From Natrialba taiwanensis DSM 12281 (GTDB lineage: Archaea; Halobacteriota; Halobacteria; Halobacteriales; Natrialbaceae): DNA of 64,000 nucleotides. This document shows positions 16,853 to 26,317 of the stretch, one piece after another (within the stretch, counting starts at the first letter, position 1; each line of letters opens with the position of its first letter). The stretch covers positions 181,543-245,542 of the forward strand of contig NZ_AOIL01000012.1 of assembly GCF_000337595.1 (NCBI RefSeq), given 5' to 3'. The position numbers and the translations under genes are program-made. The notes under the pieces were generated by a model that had not been told where the DNA came from, made no database searches, and worked only from the letters and a program-made list of their open reading frames with translations.

Positions 16853-18805
16853 ATGGCGAGCAACAAGATTCTCGGAATCGACCTCGGTACGACGAACAGC
16901 GCGTTCGCCGTCATGGAAGGCGGCGATCCGGAGATCATCGTCAACGCCGAAGGCGAACGGACGACCCCCTCCGTCGTCGCGTTCACCGACGACGACGAGC
17001 GGCTCGTTGGCAAACCCGCGAAGAACCAGGCGATCCAGAACCCCGAAAAGACGATCGCCTCGATCAAGCGCCACATCGGCGACGACGATTACACCGTCGA
17101 TATCGAGGGCGAAGAGTACACTCCCGAGGAGATTTCGGCCATGATCCTCCAGAAGATCAAACGCGACGCCGAAGAGTACCTCGGCGACGACGTCGAGAAG
17201 GCCGTCATCACCGTCCCCGCGTACTTCTCCGACCGCCAGCGCCAGGCGACCAAGGACGCCGGCGAAATCGCCGGCTTCGACGTCGAGCGCATCATCAACG
17301 AGCCCACCGCCGCCTCGATGGCCTACGGGCTCGAAGACGACGCCGACCAGACCGTTCTCGTCTACGACCTCGGTGGCGGGACCTTCGACGTTTCCATTCT
17401 CGACCTCGGCGGCGGCGTCTACGAAGTCGTCGCAACGAACGGGGACAACGACCTCGGCGGCGACGACTGGGACGAAGCCATCATCGACTACCTCGCCGAC
17501 GAGTTCGAGGGCGACCACGGCATCGACCTCCGCGAGGACCGCCAGGCCCTCCAGCGGCTCAAGGACGCCGCCGAGGAAGCCAAGATCGAACTCAGCAGTC
17601 GGAAAGAGACGGAGATCAACCTGCCCTTTATCACGGCCACCGACGACGGCCCGATCCACCTCGAAGAATCGCTCACGCGCGCGAAGTTCGAATCCCTGAC
17701 CCAGGACCTCATCGAGCGCACCGTCGAGCCGACCGAGCAGGCGCTCGAAGACGCCGGCTACGAGAAAGACGACATCGACGAAGTCCTCCTCGTCGGCGGC
17801 TCCACGCGGATGCCCCAGGTCGCCGAGAAGGTCGAAGAACTCGCCGGCCAGGAACCGCAGAAGAACGTCAACCCCGACGAAGCCGTCGCGCTCGGCGCGG
17901 CCATCCAGGGCGGCGTCCTCGGCGGCGAGGTCGACGACATCGTCCTGCTGGACGTGACGCCGCTCTCGCTGGGTATCGAAGTCAAGGGTGGTCTCTTCGA
18001 ACGCCTCATCGAGAAGAACACGACCATCCCGACCGAGGAGTCGAAGATCTTCACCACCGCCGCGGACAACCAGACCACGGTCCAGGTCCGGGTCTTCCAG
18101 GGCGAACGCGAACTCGCGGAGAAGAACGAACTGCTCGGCGAGTTCCACCTGACCGGTATCCCACCGGCACCCGCGGGAACGCCGCAGATCGAGGTCACCT
18201 TCAGTATCGACGAAAACGGTATCGTCAACGTCTCTGCCGAGGACAAGGGCAGCGGCGAAACCGAGGAGATCACCATCGAGGGCGGCGCTGGCCTCTCCGA
18301 CGCCGAAATCGACGAGATGCAGCAGGAAGCCGAAAAGCACGCCGAAGAAGACGAGAAGAAGCGCCAGCGCATCGAGGCGCGGAACACGGCCGAAGCGACG
18401 ATTCAGCGCGCCGAAACCCTCCTCGAAGAGAACGAGGAGGCGGTCGACGACGGCCTGCGCGGCGACATCGAGGCGGCTATCGAAGAACTCGAGGCGACGA
18501 TCGACGACGACGAGGCGACGGCCGAGGACATCGAGGCCGCAACCGAAGAACTGAGCACCGAACTGCAGGAGATTGGCAAGCAGATGTATCAGGAAGCCGG
18601 CGCAGGTGGAGCCGGTGGCGCTGGCGGCGCTGGCGGTGCCGGCGCAGCGGGCGGTGCTGGTGCAGCTGGTGCCGGCGGCATGGGTGGCATGGGCGGCGGC
18701 CCCAACCCAGGCCCGAGTGGCACTGCCGGCGGTGACGACGAAGAGTTCGTCGACGCCGACTTCGAGGACGTTGACTTCGAAGTCGAGGACGAAGACGACG
18801 AGTAA
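16853..18805 (+). CDS. dnaK: Molecular chaperone DnaK (Hsp70)
   Basis: A 650-residue ATP-driven chaperone that binds unfolded proteins, working with DnaJ and GrpE. The nucleotide-binding domain starts [12 protein letters not shown] (residues 9-20) with the phosphate-2 loop [10 protein letters not shown] near 172; the interdomain linker and start of the substrate domain is [12 protein letters not shown]. The C-terminus has a long G/A repeat linker (about residues 585-625) and an acidic end. dnaJ is 1.3 kb downstream beyond a convergent SDR gene; grpE is not in this window. ATG 16853 is used (MASNKILG). Confidence 0.97.
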   Translation: MASNKILGIDLGTTNSAFAVMEGGDPEIIVNAEGERTTPSVVAFTDDDERLVGKPAKNQAIQNPEKTIASIKRHIGDDDYTVDIEGEEYTPEEISAMILQKIKRDAEEYLGDDVEKAVITVPAYFSDRQRQATKDAGEIAGFDVERIINEPTAASMAYGLEDDADQTVLVYDLGGGTFDVSILDLGGGVYEVVATNGDNDLGGDDWDEAIIDYLADEFEGDHGIDLREDRQALQRLKDAAEEAKIELSSRKETEINLPFITATDDGPIHLEESLTRAKFESLTQDLIERTVEPTEQALEDAGYEKDDIDEVLLVGGSTRMPQVAEKVEELAGQEPQKNVNPDEAVALGAAIQGGVLGGEVDDIVLLDVTPLSLGIEVKGGLFERLIEKNTTIPTEESKIFTTAADNQTTVQVRVFQGERELAEKNELLGEFHLTGIPPAPAGTPQIEVTFSIDENGIVNVSAEDKGSGETEEITIEGGAGLSDAEIDEMQQEAEKHAEEDEKKRQRIEARNTAEATIQRAETLLEENEEAVDDGLRGDIEAAIEELEATIDDDEATAEDIEAATEELSTELQEIGKQMYQEAGAGGAGGAGGAGGAGAAGGAGAAGAGGMGGMGGGPNPGPSGTAGGDDEEFVDADFEDVDFEVEDEDDE

Positions 18806-18828
18806 CGGTCTCTAACTGCGATTGCGAG

Positions 18829-18959
18829 CGGTTTTCTTCGTTTTACTCTAGCGGCGCGATTGAATCCAACGCGGCTGTCACGGGAGCCGAAATGAACTCT
18901 GCTGTTCCCGATCCGCCGACAGCGCCGGCGTTGACAGTGACGTGAACTCGGGATCGGGA
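18829..18959. terminator. Possible terminator region between dnaK and the convergent SDR gene
   Basis: Two T-tracts follow the dnaK stop (TTTT at 18832-18835 and 18841-18844), typical of archaeal T-rich termination. Further on, TCCCGATC 18906-18913 is mirrored by GATCGGGA 18952-18959. Weak evidence from composition and position only. Confidence 0.35.
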
Positions 18960-19071
18960 GTAACGGACCTTTTTCTCCCTATTTCACCCACTTCCTGCCG
19001 CGTTCTCCCGCTTTTGATCGGTAAACGCGCCGCTCGATTCCCGGGATTCGGCGGGGCGGAAGCGGCGGTTT

Positions 19072-19857
19072 TCAGTTGTCTTTGCAACCCCAGCCGAATG
19101 CCGTCCAGCCGCCATCAGCGGTGAGCACTTCGCCGGTCACGAACGTCTCGTCGGAGGCGAGGAACTCAACGCAGTTTGCGACCTCGTCCGGCGTCCCGAA
19201 CCGGTCGAGCGGCGTCCGATCCCTGATATCCTGTTGGTCGAATCCGGTATCGTCCTGGGCTTGTTCGACCATCTCGGTCATGATATATCCCGGTGCGAGA
19301 GCGTTCACGTGGATATCGTGTTCCGCCCATTCGACGGCGAGACACCGGGTGAGGTTGTTCACACCGCCTTTCGTCGTATTGTAGGGCGTTCGATCCTGTT
19401 GTCCCATCTGGCCCATCATGCTCGAAATATTGACGATGTGGCCGCCGTCTCCCTGGTCGATCATTTGGGTGCCCGCTGCCTGTGCACAGAAGAAGACGCC
19501 CGTGAGATTCACGTCGACGACCCGCTGCCAATCCGCGGCCGACATCTCCTCTGCAGGACCGCGGATGTTGATCCCCGCGTTGTTTACCAGCACGTCGAGA
19601 CGACCGAACCGGTCGACGGTTTCGTCGATCAGATTTTCGACGGACGACTTCTCGCTCACGTCGACTTCGACCGCGTGAGCCGTGCCGTCGTAGTCGTTCT
19701 CCTCGAACTCGTCGACAACCTGTTTACAATCCGCAAGCGACCGCGAGCAGATAACGACGTTATCGCCGGTTTCCGCGAACCGTTCTGCAATTCGCTGTCC
19801 GAGTCCTCTCGTCGAACCCGTTACGATCACCGTTCGTGTCTCCGATTGGGGAGCCAT
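19072..19857 (-). CDS. Short-chain dehydrogenase/reductase (SDR)
   Basis: A 261-residue classical SDR. Cofactor motif TGSTRGLG (about residues 14-21), NNAG strand, the catalytic Ser in NISSMMGQ and the Y-x3-K of YNTTKGG. Ends TADGGWTAFGWG. Classical SDRs oxidise or reduce hydroxyl/carbonyl groups with NAD(P); the Asp/Arg pattern after strand 2 (CSRS) suggests NADP, but this is weak. Its ATG is 225 bases from dnaJ; position between dnaK and dnaJ seems incidental. Confidence 0.9.
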   Translation of the reverse strand: MAPQSETRTVIVTGSTRGLGQRIAERFAETGDNVVICSRSLADCKQVVDEFEENDYDGTAHAVEVDVSEKSSVENLIDETVDRFGRLDVLVNNAGINIRGPAEEMSAADWQRVVDVNLTGVFFCAQAAGTQMIDQGDGGHIVNISSMMGQMGQQDRTPYNTTKGGVNNLTRCLAVEWAEHDIHVNALAPGYIMTEMVEQAQDDTGFDQQDIRDRTPLDRFGTPDEVANCVEFLASDETFVTGEVLTADGGWTAFGWGCKDN

Positions 19858-20082
19858 ACTATCGCTGATGGCCCGACCTATCCACTTACGTATTGTGTCT
19901 TGTGATCGTGACTATCCAGACAGGAAAGAGTCAGCGGCGGATCGTCTCCCAGCACGGAGTGTCCCGAGTTCAGCCGCCAGGTGTCCGATCGGGTGACGAG
20001 TGTACTGGAGACAAGCCACGGGCGATCGTTTTCGGGGAACGGTCGTTTCAAGTGGCTCAACCGAGTATCGGTGGAACAACGA

Positions 20083-21255
20083 ATGAGCGAGGACTTCTAC
20101 GACGTACTCGGTGTGAGTCCAGACGCGGACACCGAGGAGATCAAACAGGCGTACCGGAAGAAGGCCACGGAGTACCATCCGGACGTCAGCGACGACCCGG
20201 ACGCCGAGGAGAAGTTCAAGAAAATCCAGAAGGCAAAGCAGGTCCTGACCGACGAGGAAAAGCGCCAGGCCTACGATCGCATGGGCCACGACCGCTACGA
20301 ACAGGCCGAGAAACACGGCTTCGATGCCAGCGAGGGCGGCATGGGTGGCGGTATGGGCGGCGGCCCGTTCGGCGGCATGGGCGGTGGCGGCATGGGTGGC
20401 GGCGGTCTCGGCGACATCTTCGAGCAGGTCTTCGGGGGCGGCGGCCGCGGCGGCGGTCGGGGTCGCCGTCGGCCCCAGAAGGGCCGCGATCTGCGCACCG
20501 AACTCGATATCGAACTCGAGGAGGCCTTCGAGGGCATCGAGAAGCAGTTCTCCGTCGAGCGCCCCGAGGAGTGCGATGACTGCGGCGGGGAGGGCCATCC
20601 GCCGGACGCCGAGTCCCGGACTTGCCCGGAATGTCAGGGTCGCGGGCAGGTGACGCAGGTTCAGCAGACGCCGCTCGGCCGCGTCCAGCAGACGACGACC
20701 TGCCCGCAGTGTGAGGGCGAGGGGACCCTCTACTCGGAGAGCTGTGACGCCTGTCGCGGCGAGGGCTACGTCCGCAACGAGGCGACGCTCACTGTCGAGG
20801 TGCCGGCGGGCATTCAGGAGGGCCAGACGCTCCGGATGGAGGGCGAAGGTGCACCCAGTCCTGACGGCGGCCCACACGGCGACCTGCTGATCGACGTTGC
20901 GATCCGCGAGCACGACGAGTTCGAGCGCGACGGGGACGACCTGCGCTACCGGCTGCCGATTTCGTTCCCGCAGGCGACCTTCGGCGACACGATCGAGGTG
21001 CCGACGCTCGACGGGGCCGTCGAGTTCGACGTGCCGCGGGGGACCCAGAGCGGGGAGACGTTCCGGATACAGGGCAAGGGGATGCCGCGACTGCGGCGGC
21101 GCGGGCAGGGCGATCTCTACGTGAAGGTGCAAGTCGTCACGCCGGACTCGCTCAACGAGGAGCAACGCGAGGCCCTGGAGGCGTTTGCCGAGGCGGGCGG
21201 CGACGAAATCGAGGTCAACGAAGGCTTCTTCGAGCGGATCAAGCGCGCGTTCTGA
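20083..21255 (+). CDS. dnaJ: Chaperone DnaJ (Hsp40, type I)
   Basis: A 390-residue type I co-chaperone that stimulates DnaK ATPase. J domain (MSEDFYDVLGVSP ... YHPDVSDDP with the HPD loop), G/F-rich linker with glycine-methionine repeats, then the four C-x2-C-x-G-x-G zinc motifs between about residues 165 and 235, then the two C-terminal beta domains. ATG 20083 (MSEDFYDVL) is set by the J-domain start. The G-rich linker GGMGGGMGGGPFGGMGGGG is unusually long. Confidence 0.97.
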   Translation: MSEDFYDVLGVSPDADTEEIKQAYRKKATEYHPDVSDDPDAEEKFKKIQKAKQVLTDEEKRQAYDRMGHDRYEQAEKHGFDASEGGMGGGMGGGPFGGMGGGGMGGGGLGDIFEQVFGGGGRGGGRGRRRPQKGRDLRTELDIELEEAFEGIEKQFSVERPEECDDCGGEGHPPDAESRTCPECQGRGQVTQVQQTPLGRVQQTTTCPQCEGEGTLYSESCDACRGEGYVRNEATLTVEVPAGIQEGQTLRMEGEGAPSPDGGPHGDLLIDVAIREHDEFERDGDDLRYRLPISFPQATFGDTIEVPTLDGAVEFDVPRGTQSGETFRIQGKGMPRLRRRGQGDLYVKVQVVTPDSLNEEQREALEAFAEAGGDEIEVNEGFFERIKRAF

Positions 21256-21325
21256 GCGACGACTCGGCGCTCGCTCGGCCGCTCGTTTCGGCGCGCTTTT
21301 TTCATCGCGGGACCCAGTGCCGGGT

Positions 21326-22090
21326 ATGACCGAGCGTGTCGCGACAGTCGACGAGTTGTTCGGCAGGGACCGCCGCGGTGACCGAACGGTCCTCGTCGAC
21401 GGAACGGGCCGCGAGTTCGACGCACACTGGCTGTGTACGACGACCTGGAAGGCCGGCAACTTCCTGCGACACGCGGGCGTTCACGAGGGGACGACCGTCG
21501 GCGTCGTCGGCAGCGGCCCGCTCGCCCTACTCGCGTGTTTCGGGACGACGCTGCTCGGCGGCAAGACGCACTTCGAACCGCCGGCCGACCTCGGCGACGC
21601 GGACGACCTGCAGGCGCTGGTCGCACCCGTCGACGATATAGAGGCAGGACGCTACGACCTGCCGCGGGGAACCGGCAAACTCGGATACGGCGACGAGCCG
21701 ACCACACCGGGTGTCAGGCACTTCGATGCCGGCCTTTGGAGCGAGAATCCGTCGTTTCCGCCGCAGATGCTCGATCCAGACACGGCGCTACTGACCGACG
21801 GCGAGCAGACGGTGAGCCACGCGAGTGCACTCGAGACTGCGCGGGCGGTCATCGACGAGTTCGAACTCGAGGCCGGCAAGCGCGTCGTCGTCCGCGAGTC
21901 GCTCGCCGACCCGCGAGTCGCGGTCGCGGGCGTTCTCGCACCGCTGCTCGCGAAGGCCGTGGTCGTCCTTCCGGCAGACGGGGACCCGCCCGAATTGGCC
22001 CCTGCGGACGAGCGTGGGGCGATCGCCGTCTCACGGACGACACGACCGGAACGCATACAAGTCGATCCGGCTACGATATCGCTCTTGTAA
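21326..22090 (+). CDS. Acyl-CoA-synthetase-like protein lacking catalytic motifs
   Basis: A 254-residue protein resembling the N-terminal half of AMP-binding (ANL) enzymes: TVDELFGRDRRGDRTVLVDG, then WKAGNFLRHAGVHEGTTVGVVGSGPLALLACFGTTLLGG, as in acyl-CoA synthetases. The glycine/serine-rich AMP-binding loop (YTSGTTG-like) is replaced by LLTDGEQTVSHAS, and the C-terminal domain is missing. Probably not an active ligase. Starts 71 bases after dnaJ. It could be a regulatory or degenerate relative; I cannot tell. Confidence 0.6.
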   Translation: MTERVATVDELFGRDRRGDRTVLVDGTGREFDAHWLCTTTWKAGNFLRHAGVHEGTTVGVVGSGPLALLACFGTTLLGGKTHFEPPADLGDADDLQALVAPVDDIEAGRYDLPRGTGKLGYGDEPTTPGVRHFDAGLWSENPSFPPQMLDPDTALLTDGEQTVSHASALETARAVIDEFELEAGKRVVVRESLADPRVAVAGVLAPLLAKAVVVLPADGDPPELAPADERGAIAVSRTTRPERIQVDPATISLL

Positions 22091-22165
22091 CGCGTCACAC
22101 CGCGGCGCGAACGCATAATAATTCGGACAAAATCATTTAACTGCACGTTCGTCTATACGTGACGT

Positions 22166-22735
22166 ATGGCAGATGTTGCTATCGTCGGCGGGGGTCCCGC
22201 CGGCCTAAGCGCCGCCCTTTTCACTGCAAAGAACGGTCTCGAGACGGTCGTTTTCGACATTGACGAGACCTGGATGCACAAGGCCCACCTGTTCAACTAC
22301 CTCGGCGTCCGCAGTCTCAGCGGGGACGAGTTCCTCGAAATCGCCCGCGGACAGGTCGAGGACCGCGGCGGTTCGATCAACGGCGATGAACCGGTCGTCG
22401 GCATCGAACGGACGGACGAGAGCTTCCACATCGAAACCGAGGCCGACGAGTACGAGGCGACCTACGTCGTGCTCGCGACCGGAGCCGACCGATCGCTCGC
22501 GGAAGAACTCGATCTCGCGTTCGACGACGAGGACACGGTCGACGTGGATCTCGACATGGAAACGAGCGTCGACGACCTGTACGCGACGGGTGCGATGGTA
22601 CGCGCCGAAGAGTGGCAAGCCGTGATCGCGGCCGGCGACGGTGGCTCGGCGGCGCTCGACATCCTCAGCAAGGAAAAAGGAGAACACTTCCACGACTTCG
22701 ATACGCCCGCCGACGTGCCGTCGCTCAGCGAGTGA
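22166..22735 (+). CDS. Half-size FAD-binding protein, thioredoxin-reductase-like
   Basis: A 189-residue protein. The Rossmann start VAIVGGGPAGLSAALFTAKNG is clear and ATGADRS and VDDLYATGAM (the second FAD contact) fit a thioredoxin-reductase-type FAD domain. It lacks the NADPH domain and the redox CxxC of thioredoxin reductase. It might be a single-domain flavoprotein with another electron partner. A CATTTAACTG box lies about 30 bases upstream. Confidence 0.75.
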   Translation: MADVAIVGGGPAGLSAALFTAKNGLETVVFDIDETWMHKAHLFNYLGVRSLSGDEFLEIARGQVEDRGGSINGDEPVVGIERTDESFHIETEADEYEATYVVLATGADRSLAEELDLAFDDEDTVDVDLDMETSVDDLYATGAMVRAEEWQAVIAAGDGGSAALDILSKEKGEHFHDFDTPADVPSLSE

Positions 22736-22810
22736 GCGGCCGCTACCGCCACTCCACGGCCTGCACGTTCGGGCCCCGCGACTAATTCCCTGCTCGGTGG
22801 ACGAACGCAC

Positions 22811-23320
22811 ATGGAGTTCACCGACTTCGAGGACGTGTTCGTCCACAAACTCGCCCAGCAGTACTACATCGAACAGGAACTCGTCGGCACGCTCGACGAG
22901 ATGGCGATCAACACGACCAACGACCGGCTGAGCGACGGGTTCGCCGATCACCGCGACGAAACCCGAACCCAGGTCGGGCGGATCGAAGACGTGTTCGTGG
23001 CCCTCGATCGGCCCGCAGAGGCCAGAGACGCACCCGTCCTCGACGCGCTCGAGGAGGAGCGAACCGAACTCGAACAGGCCATCACGGACGACGACCTGCT
23101 GAATATGGTCTACCTGAACGCGGGGATGATGACCGAACGCATCGAGATGAGCGCCTACGAAGGGTTGTCGATGATGGCGGATCGACTCGAGTACGACAGG
23201 GCGGTCACCGCCCCGCTCGAATCGAACTACGACGAGGAGAAATCGGCCTACCGCGAACTCGACACGATGGCGACGGCCTCGGAACTGAAATCGCTGTGGG
23301 ATCGGCTGACCCCGTCGTAA
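22811..23320 (+). CDS. YciE/DUF892-like ferritin-fold protein
   Basis: A 169-residue all-helical protein. The pattern FEDVFVHKLAQQYYIEQEL at the start and the repeated helical E-x6-Y segments resemble DUF892/YciE, a ferritin-like family with a di-iron-type fold linked to stress. The iron ligands are not complete enough for me to call iron binding. It follows the FAD protein at 75 bases on the same strand. Confidence 0.65.
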   Translation: MEFTDFEDVFVHKLAQQYYIEQELVGTLDEMAINTTNDRLSDGFADHRDETRTQVGRIEDVFVALDRPAEARDAPVLDALEEERTELEQAITDDDLLNMVYLNAGMMTERIEMSAYEGLSMMADRLEYDRAVTAPLESNYDEEKSAYRELDTMATASELKSLWDRLTPS

Positions 23321-23406
23321 CCGATCGGATCGAACCGCCGTTTCTCGCCGCAGGCCCCTGCCGGTCGACCCGTCGACTACAAGAGACCGCGCGCCAAACT
23401 CCCCGT

Positions 23407-23688
23407 GTGCAACTCGAGTGCGTCTTCTTCGGCCCGTTCCGCGACGCCGTCGGCACGAAAACCGTCCACTACGAGACGACCGCCGAAACCGTCGGCGACC
23501 TCCTTCGCGAACTCGAAGCCGACGTTCCAGAACTCGACGGTGAACTCGTCGCCGCCGACGACTCGGAACTCGCGGGCGATACCGTCGTGACGCTCGACAA
23601 GCGAAATGTCATGCATATCGACGGACTGGCGACGCGAGTTCAAGAGGGCGACGTGATCCGACTCGTGCCGTCCGTGTACGGCGGTTGA
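23407..23688 (+). CDS. MoaD/ThiS-like ubiquitin-fold sulfur carrier
   Basis: A 93-residue beta-grasp protein starting at GTG 23407, with the conserved C-terminal GG (SVYGG) that is adenylated and thiocarboxylated. It fits MoaD (molybdopterin synthase small subunit) or a small archaeal modifier (SAMP). An internal insert (RNVMHIDGLATRVQEGDVIRLV) is typical of the haloarchaeal type. It is convergent with the aldehyde:ferredoxin oxidoreductase gene, which needs a pterin cofactor, so a role in its cofactor is plausible but inferred. Confidence 0.75.
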   Translation: MQLECVFFGPFRDAVGTKTVHYETTAETVGDLLRELEADVPELDGELVAADDSELAGDTVVTLDKRNVMHIDGLATRVQEGDVIRLVPSVYGG

Positions 23689-23717
23689 CCGGCAAGCGTC
23701 GAGCGGCACGTGGCGAG

Positions 23718-25400
23718 TCAGTCCGCCGATGGAACGGCCGAACCGGCCGCAACTACGGCTCGGTCCGCAACCGTTCCGTCGTGATTCCAGCCACGAGCGT
23801 CGTAATACTCCGTGAGTGCGTTCTCGAAATCCGGAATCTCGTATGGAAGTCGATCGTCGTCGCGGTCGAGACCGCGCCGGTTGTTGAAGTGCCGTTCGCG
23901 TTCGACCGTTCGCGCGCCGATGTCGAGAAGCGTCGCGTAGTCGGCGTCGAACAACGCTTCGAGCCGGTCCTCGGTGACGTAGTCGCCCCCGAACGCGCAG
24001 ATAATTCCCGTATCGCGGAACACGTTGTGATTCTCCAAGGTGACGAGCGTCTCGGCCTTGCCGAGCGTCCCCTCGGGATCGAGTTCACCGCTGTACTCGA
24101 GGCCCAGCATGCCGGCGTACATGTGATCCGCGCCGCGGTTGGCGACGGCGTAGGAGAGCCCCTGACCGTGCAGGACGCGCCCGTCGTGGGCGGCGAACTC
24201 CATGCCCTTCACGGTGTAATCGTCGACGCCGAGGTCGTCGTGACAGCGGGCGACCCCCTCCGCGAGCAGATCGCCGATGCCCTCCCGGTGGGCGATCCGT
24301 TCCGTGATCTCCCGCGCGAGTTCCGCGTTGCCGAACTCATCCTCGCCGGCGAGGTAGGCCGCGACGGTGACGCCCGCGGAGATGGTGTCCATCCCGAGGG
24401 TATCACACAGGTCGTTTGCCTGCATCACGTCGACGATGTCGCCCACGCCCTGCAGCGAACCGAACGAATACACGGTCTCGAACTCCGGGCCTTCCGTCTC
24501 GACGCCCCGGTCCTCGTCCCGCGTCGGGAGTTTGCAGGCGTAGGCGCAGGCCGAGCACGCGCCCTTCTTGTCCTTCTTTTCCTCGACCGCGTCGCCGCCA
24601 ATACGGTCTGCGTTCTCGAACTCGTAGTCCTCGAAGTACCGCGTGGGCAGGGAGAAGTTGTCGTTGATGAACTCCGTGCTGCCGGTCGTCCCCTGGCGGC
24701 GCATCAGGTCGTCCGATTGGGCGGCCTCGCGGTGGACATCTGTCGTCGGGGAGTTCGGGATGTCAACCTCGACGGTGGCCTTCGCGTCACCCTCGAAGGT
24801 GACACACTTGACGTTCTTCGAACCCAGGACGGCACCGAGTCCGCCGCGACCGAAGGCCCGCGAGTCGAAGGTCATCACCGACGCGAAGCGAACGAGGTTC
24901 TCGCCCGCGGGGCCGATCGCGATGCAGTGCTCGGGACCGAGACCGTGGTGCTCGTTCATGTAGTCCGAGGTCTCGGGCACCGTCGCGCCCGCGAGTTCAG
25001 GTACTGGCTCGAACTCGACGCCCGAATCGGTGACGTGGACGGCGAGCAGCTCGTCGCTCTTCCCGGTGAGTTCGAGGACGCTGATGGCCGTGTCGACGAA
25101 GTTCCGCGAGAGGTAGCCACCGGCGTTGGTCGAGACGAGGCCGTCGGTCAGCGGCGAGAGGCCGGTCATGTTCATGCGGCCGGTAAAGGACATCCGGGAC
25201 TGCTGGAGCGGACCGGTCGAGAGGTAAGCGCGGTTTTCGGGGCCAAACGGGTCCGCATCGAACGGAATGCGTTCGTGGGCGAGGGCGGTCGCCGTCGCCC
25301 GCCCGCCGACGGTGTCGGCGAGCAGGTCCTCGATGGACGTCTCGGTGGCCGTTCGCTCGCCGACATCGACGGTGAGCAGCGGGCCGTTCGCGTGGAGCAT
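23718..25400 (-). CDS. aor: Tungsten-type aldehyde:ferredoxin oxidoreductase
   Basis: A 560-residue AOR-family enzyme that would oxidise aldehydes to acids and reduce ferredoxin. The [4Fe-4S] ligands are visible: C-S-A-C-A-Y-A-C and later CDTLGMDTIS; residues around RGGLGAVLGSKNVK bind the tungstopterin. Its length is slightly below the usual 600. ATG 25400 (MLHANGPLL) is used; a TTG at 25409 is the alternative. Convergent with a MoaD-like gene. No neighbouring ferredoxin gene in this window. Confidence 0.88.
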   Translation of the reverse strand: MLHANGPLLTVDVGERTATETSIEDLLADTVGGRATATALAHERIPFDADPFGPENRAYLSTGPLQQSRMSFTGRMNMTGLSPLTDGLVSTNAGGYLSRNFVDTAISVLELTGKSDELLAVHVTDSGVEFEPVPELAGATVPETSDYMNEHHGLGPEHCIAIGPAGENLVRFASVMTFDSRAFGRGGLGAVLGSKNVKCVTFEGDAKATVEVDIPNSPTTDVHREAAQSDDLMRRQGTTGSTEFINDNFSLPTRYFEDYEFENADRIGGDAVEEKKDKKGACSACAYACKLPTRDEDRGVETEGPEFETVYSFGSLQGVGDIVDVMQANDLCDTLGMDTISAGVTVAAYLAGEDEFGNAELAREITERIAHREGIGDLLAEGVARCHDDLGVDDYTVKGMEFAAHDGRVLHGQGLSYAVANRGADHMYAGMLGLEYSGELDPEGTLGKAETLVTLENHNVFRDTGIICAFGGDYVTEDRLEALFDADYATLLDIGARTVERERHFNNRRGLDRDDDRLPYEIPDFENALTEYYDARGWNHDGTVADRAVVAAGSAVPSAD

Positions 25401-25569
25401 GGCGAACAATTATCGGTGTACAACCTTAGCTGTAAGCCACCGAATTGGTTCGAGTATCTACCCTGACAGGTTATGGCTGCTACCGGAACGCCAGGATACC
25501 GGGAACCCAGCCGCGAATATGTAATAATCCTCCTGTTTGTTGCTTTAAATATGACTGTGCCACAACACA

Positions 25570-25977
25570 TCAAATGGTGTCACAACTGTCTGATACAAAA
25601 ATCTCAGTGCGATCCGCTTCTCGAATATCAATATGAACCTGACCACAATCAGTATCAATACTGTTCGAAAAGTCAAATTCCTCGAGTGAGGATCCAGAAA
25701 TACCGTATTCGATTCTATACGCCCCCGGTTCTGAAGGGAGATCCTCTTCTATGACAAAAGAAGGAACAGTAACAGCATCGTCAGAATTTGGCTCTATTCG
25801 CATAGATTCGTCATAGACTGTGGATTCACTCTCGAAGATTTGTATCTCAAAGGATACCGCTGAAGATGAGAAGTTTCCAATAGCAACCCTAGCGAGTCTT
25901 GCCTCTCGGTTATTCATCACGCATCCCGAAGTAATAGGTATCAGACACAGACTAGCGAGTGCTGTTCGTCGCTTCAT
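25570..25977 (-). CDS. Small lipoprotein, unknown function
   Basis: A 135-residue protein with a lipobox (SLCLIPITSGC19) after a short basic N-terminus. The mature part is mostly beta strand with two later cysteines. Base composition is visibly more A/T-rich than neighbouring genes, with A/T at many third positions, suggesting acquisition. Flanked by AT-rich gaps. Lipid attachment outside the membrane is inferred from the lipobox. Confidence 0.65.
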   Translation of the reverse strand: MKRRTALASLCLIPITSGCVMNNREARLARVAIGNFSSSAVSFEIQIFESESTVYDESMRIEPNSDDAVTVPSFVIEEDLPSEPGAYRIEYGISGSSLEEFDFSNSIDTDCGQVHIDIREADRTEIFVSDSCDTI

Positions 25978-26317
25978 CTACTGTACAATCATATGTTTGG
26001 ATATAAATTATTTACTCGTGTCAAGAGTGGTCAGTGCGACGCTCGGCTATAGTAGCCACTGACAGTCAATGTACACTCAATCGCACGACAGCTTTGTGGT
26101 CGGTGTGTGAACAGTTTCAGTGGTTACTATAACCGATTTCGCTACTGTTCGGACAAAGATATCATCAGTCGATATAAAAATCGAATGTCTACAGCGACCA
26201 TACGATCCAGCGTTCACCCTCTCACGTTTGTCTCCTATCGAGTGCACGAGCGACACAACACACCCCGGCGCAGCTGCCTGCCCCCGCTTTTTGGTCCCCG
26301 CGAGTGGAGGTCGCGAT

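Noticed and set aside
16721..18340. Long open frame on the minus strand antisense to dnaK
   Set aside because: A mirror of the highly G/C-biased dnaK codons; valine/leucine/arginine-rich without a family.
19912..21459. Minus-strand open frame over dnaJ
   Set aside because: Shadow of dnaJ; the J domain and zinc motifs on the + strand are certain.
23685..25466. Plus-strand open frame over the aldehyde oxidoreductase
   Set aside because: Antisense to the AOR gene, no recognised domain.
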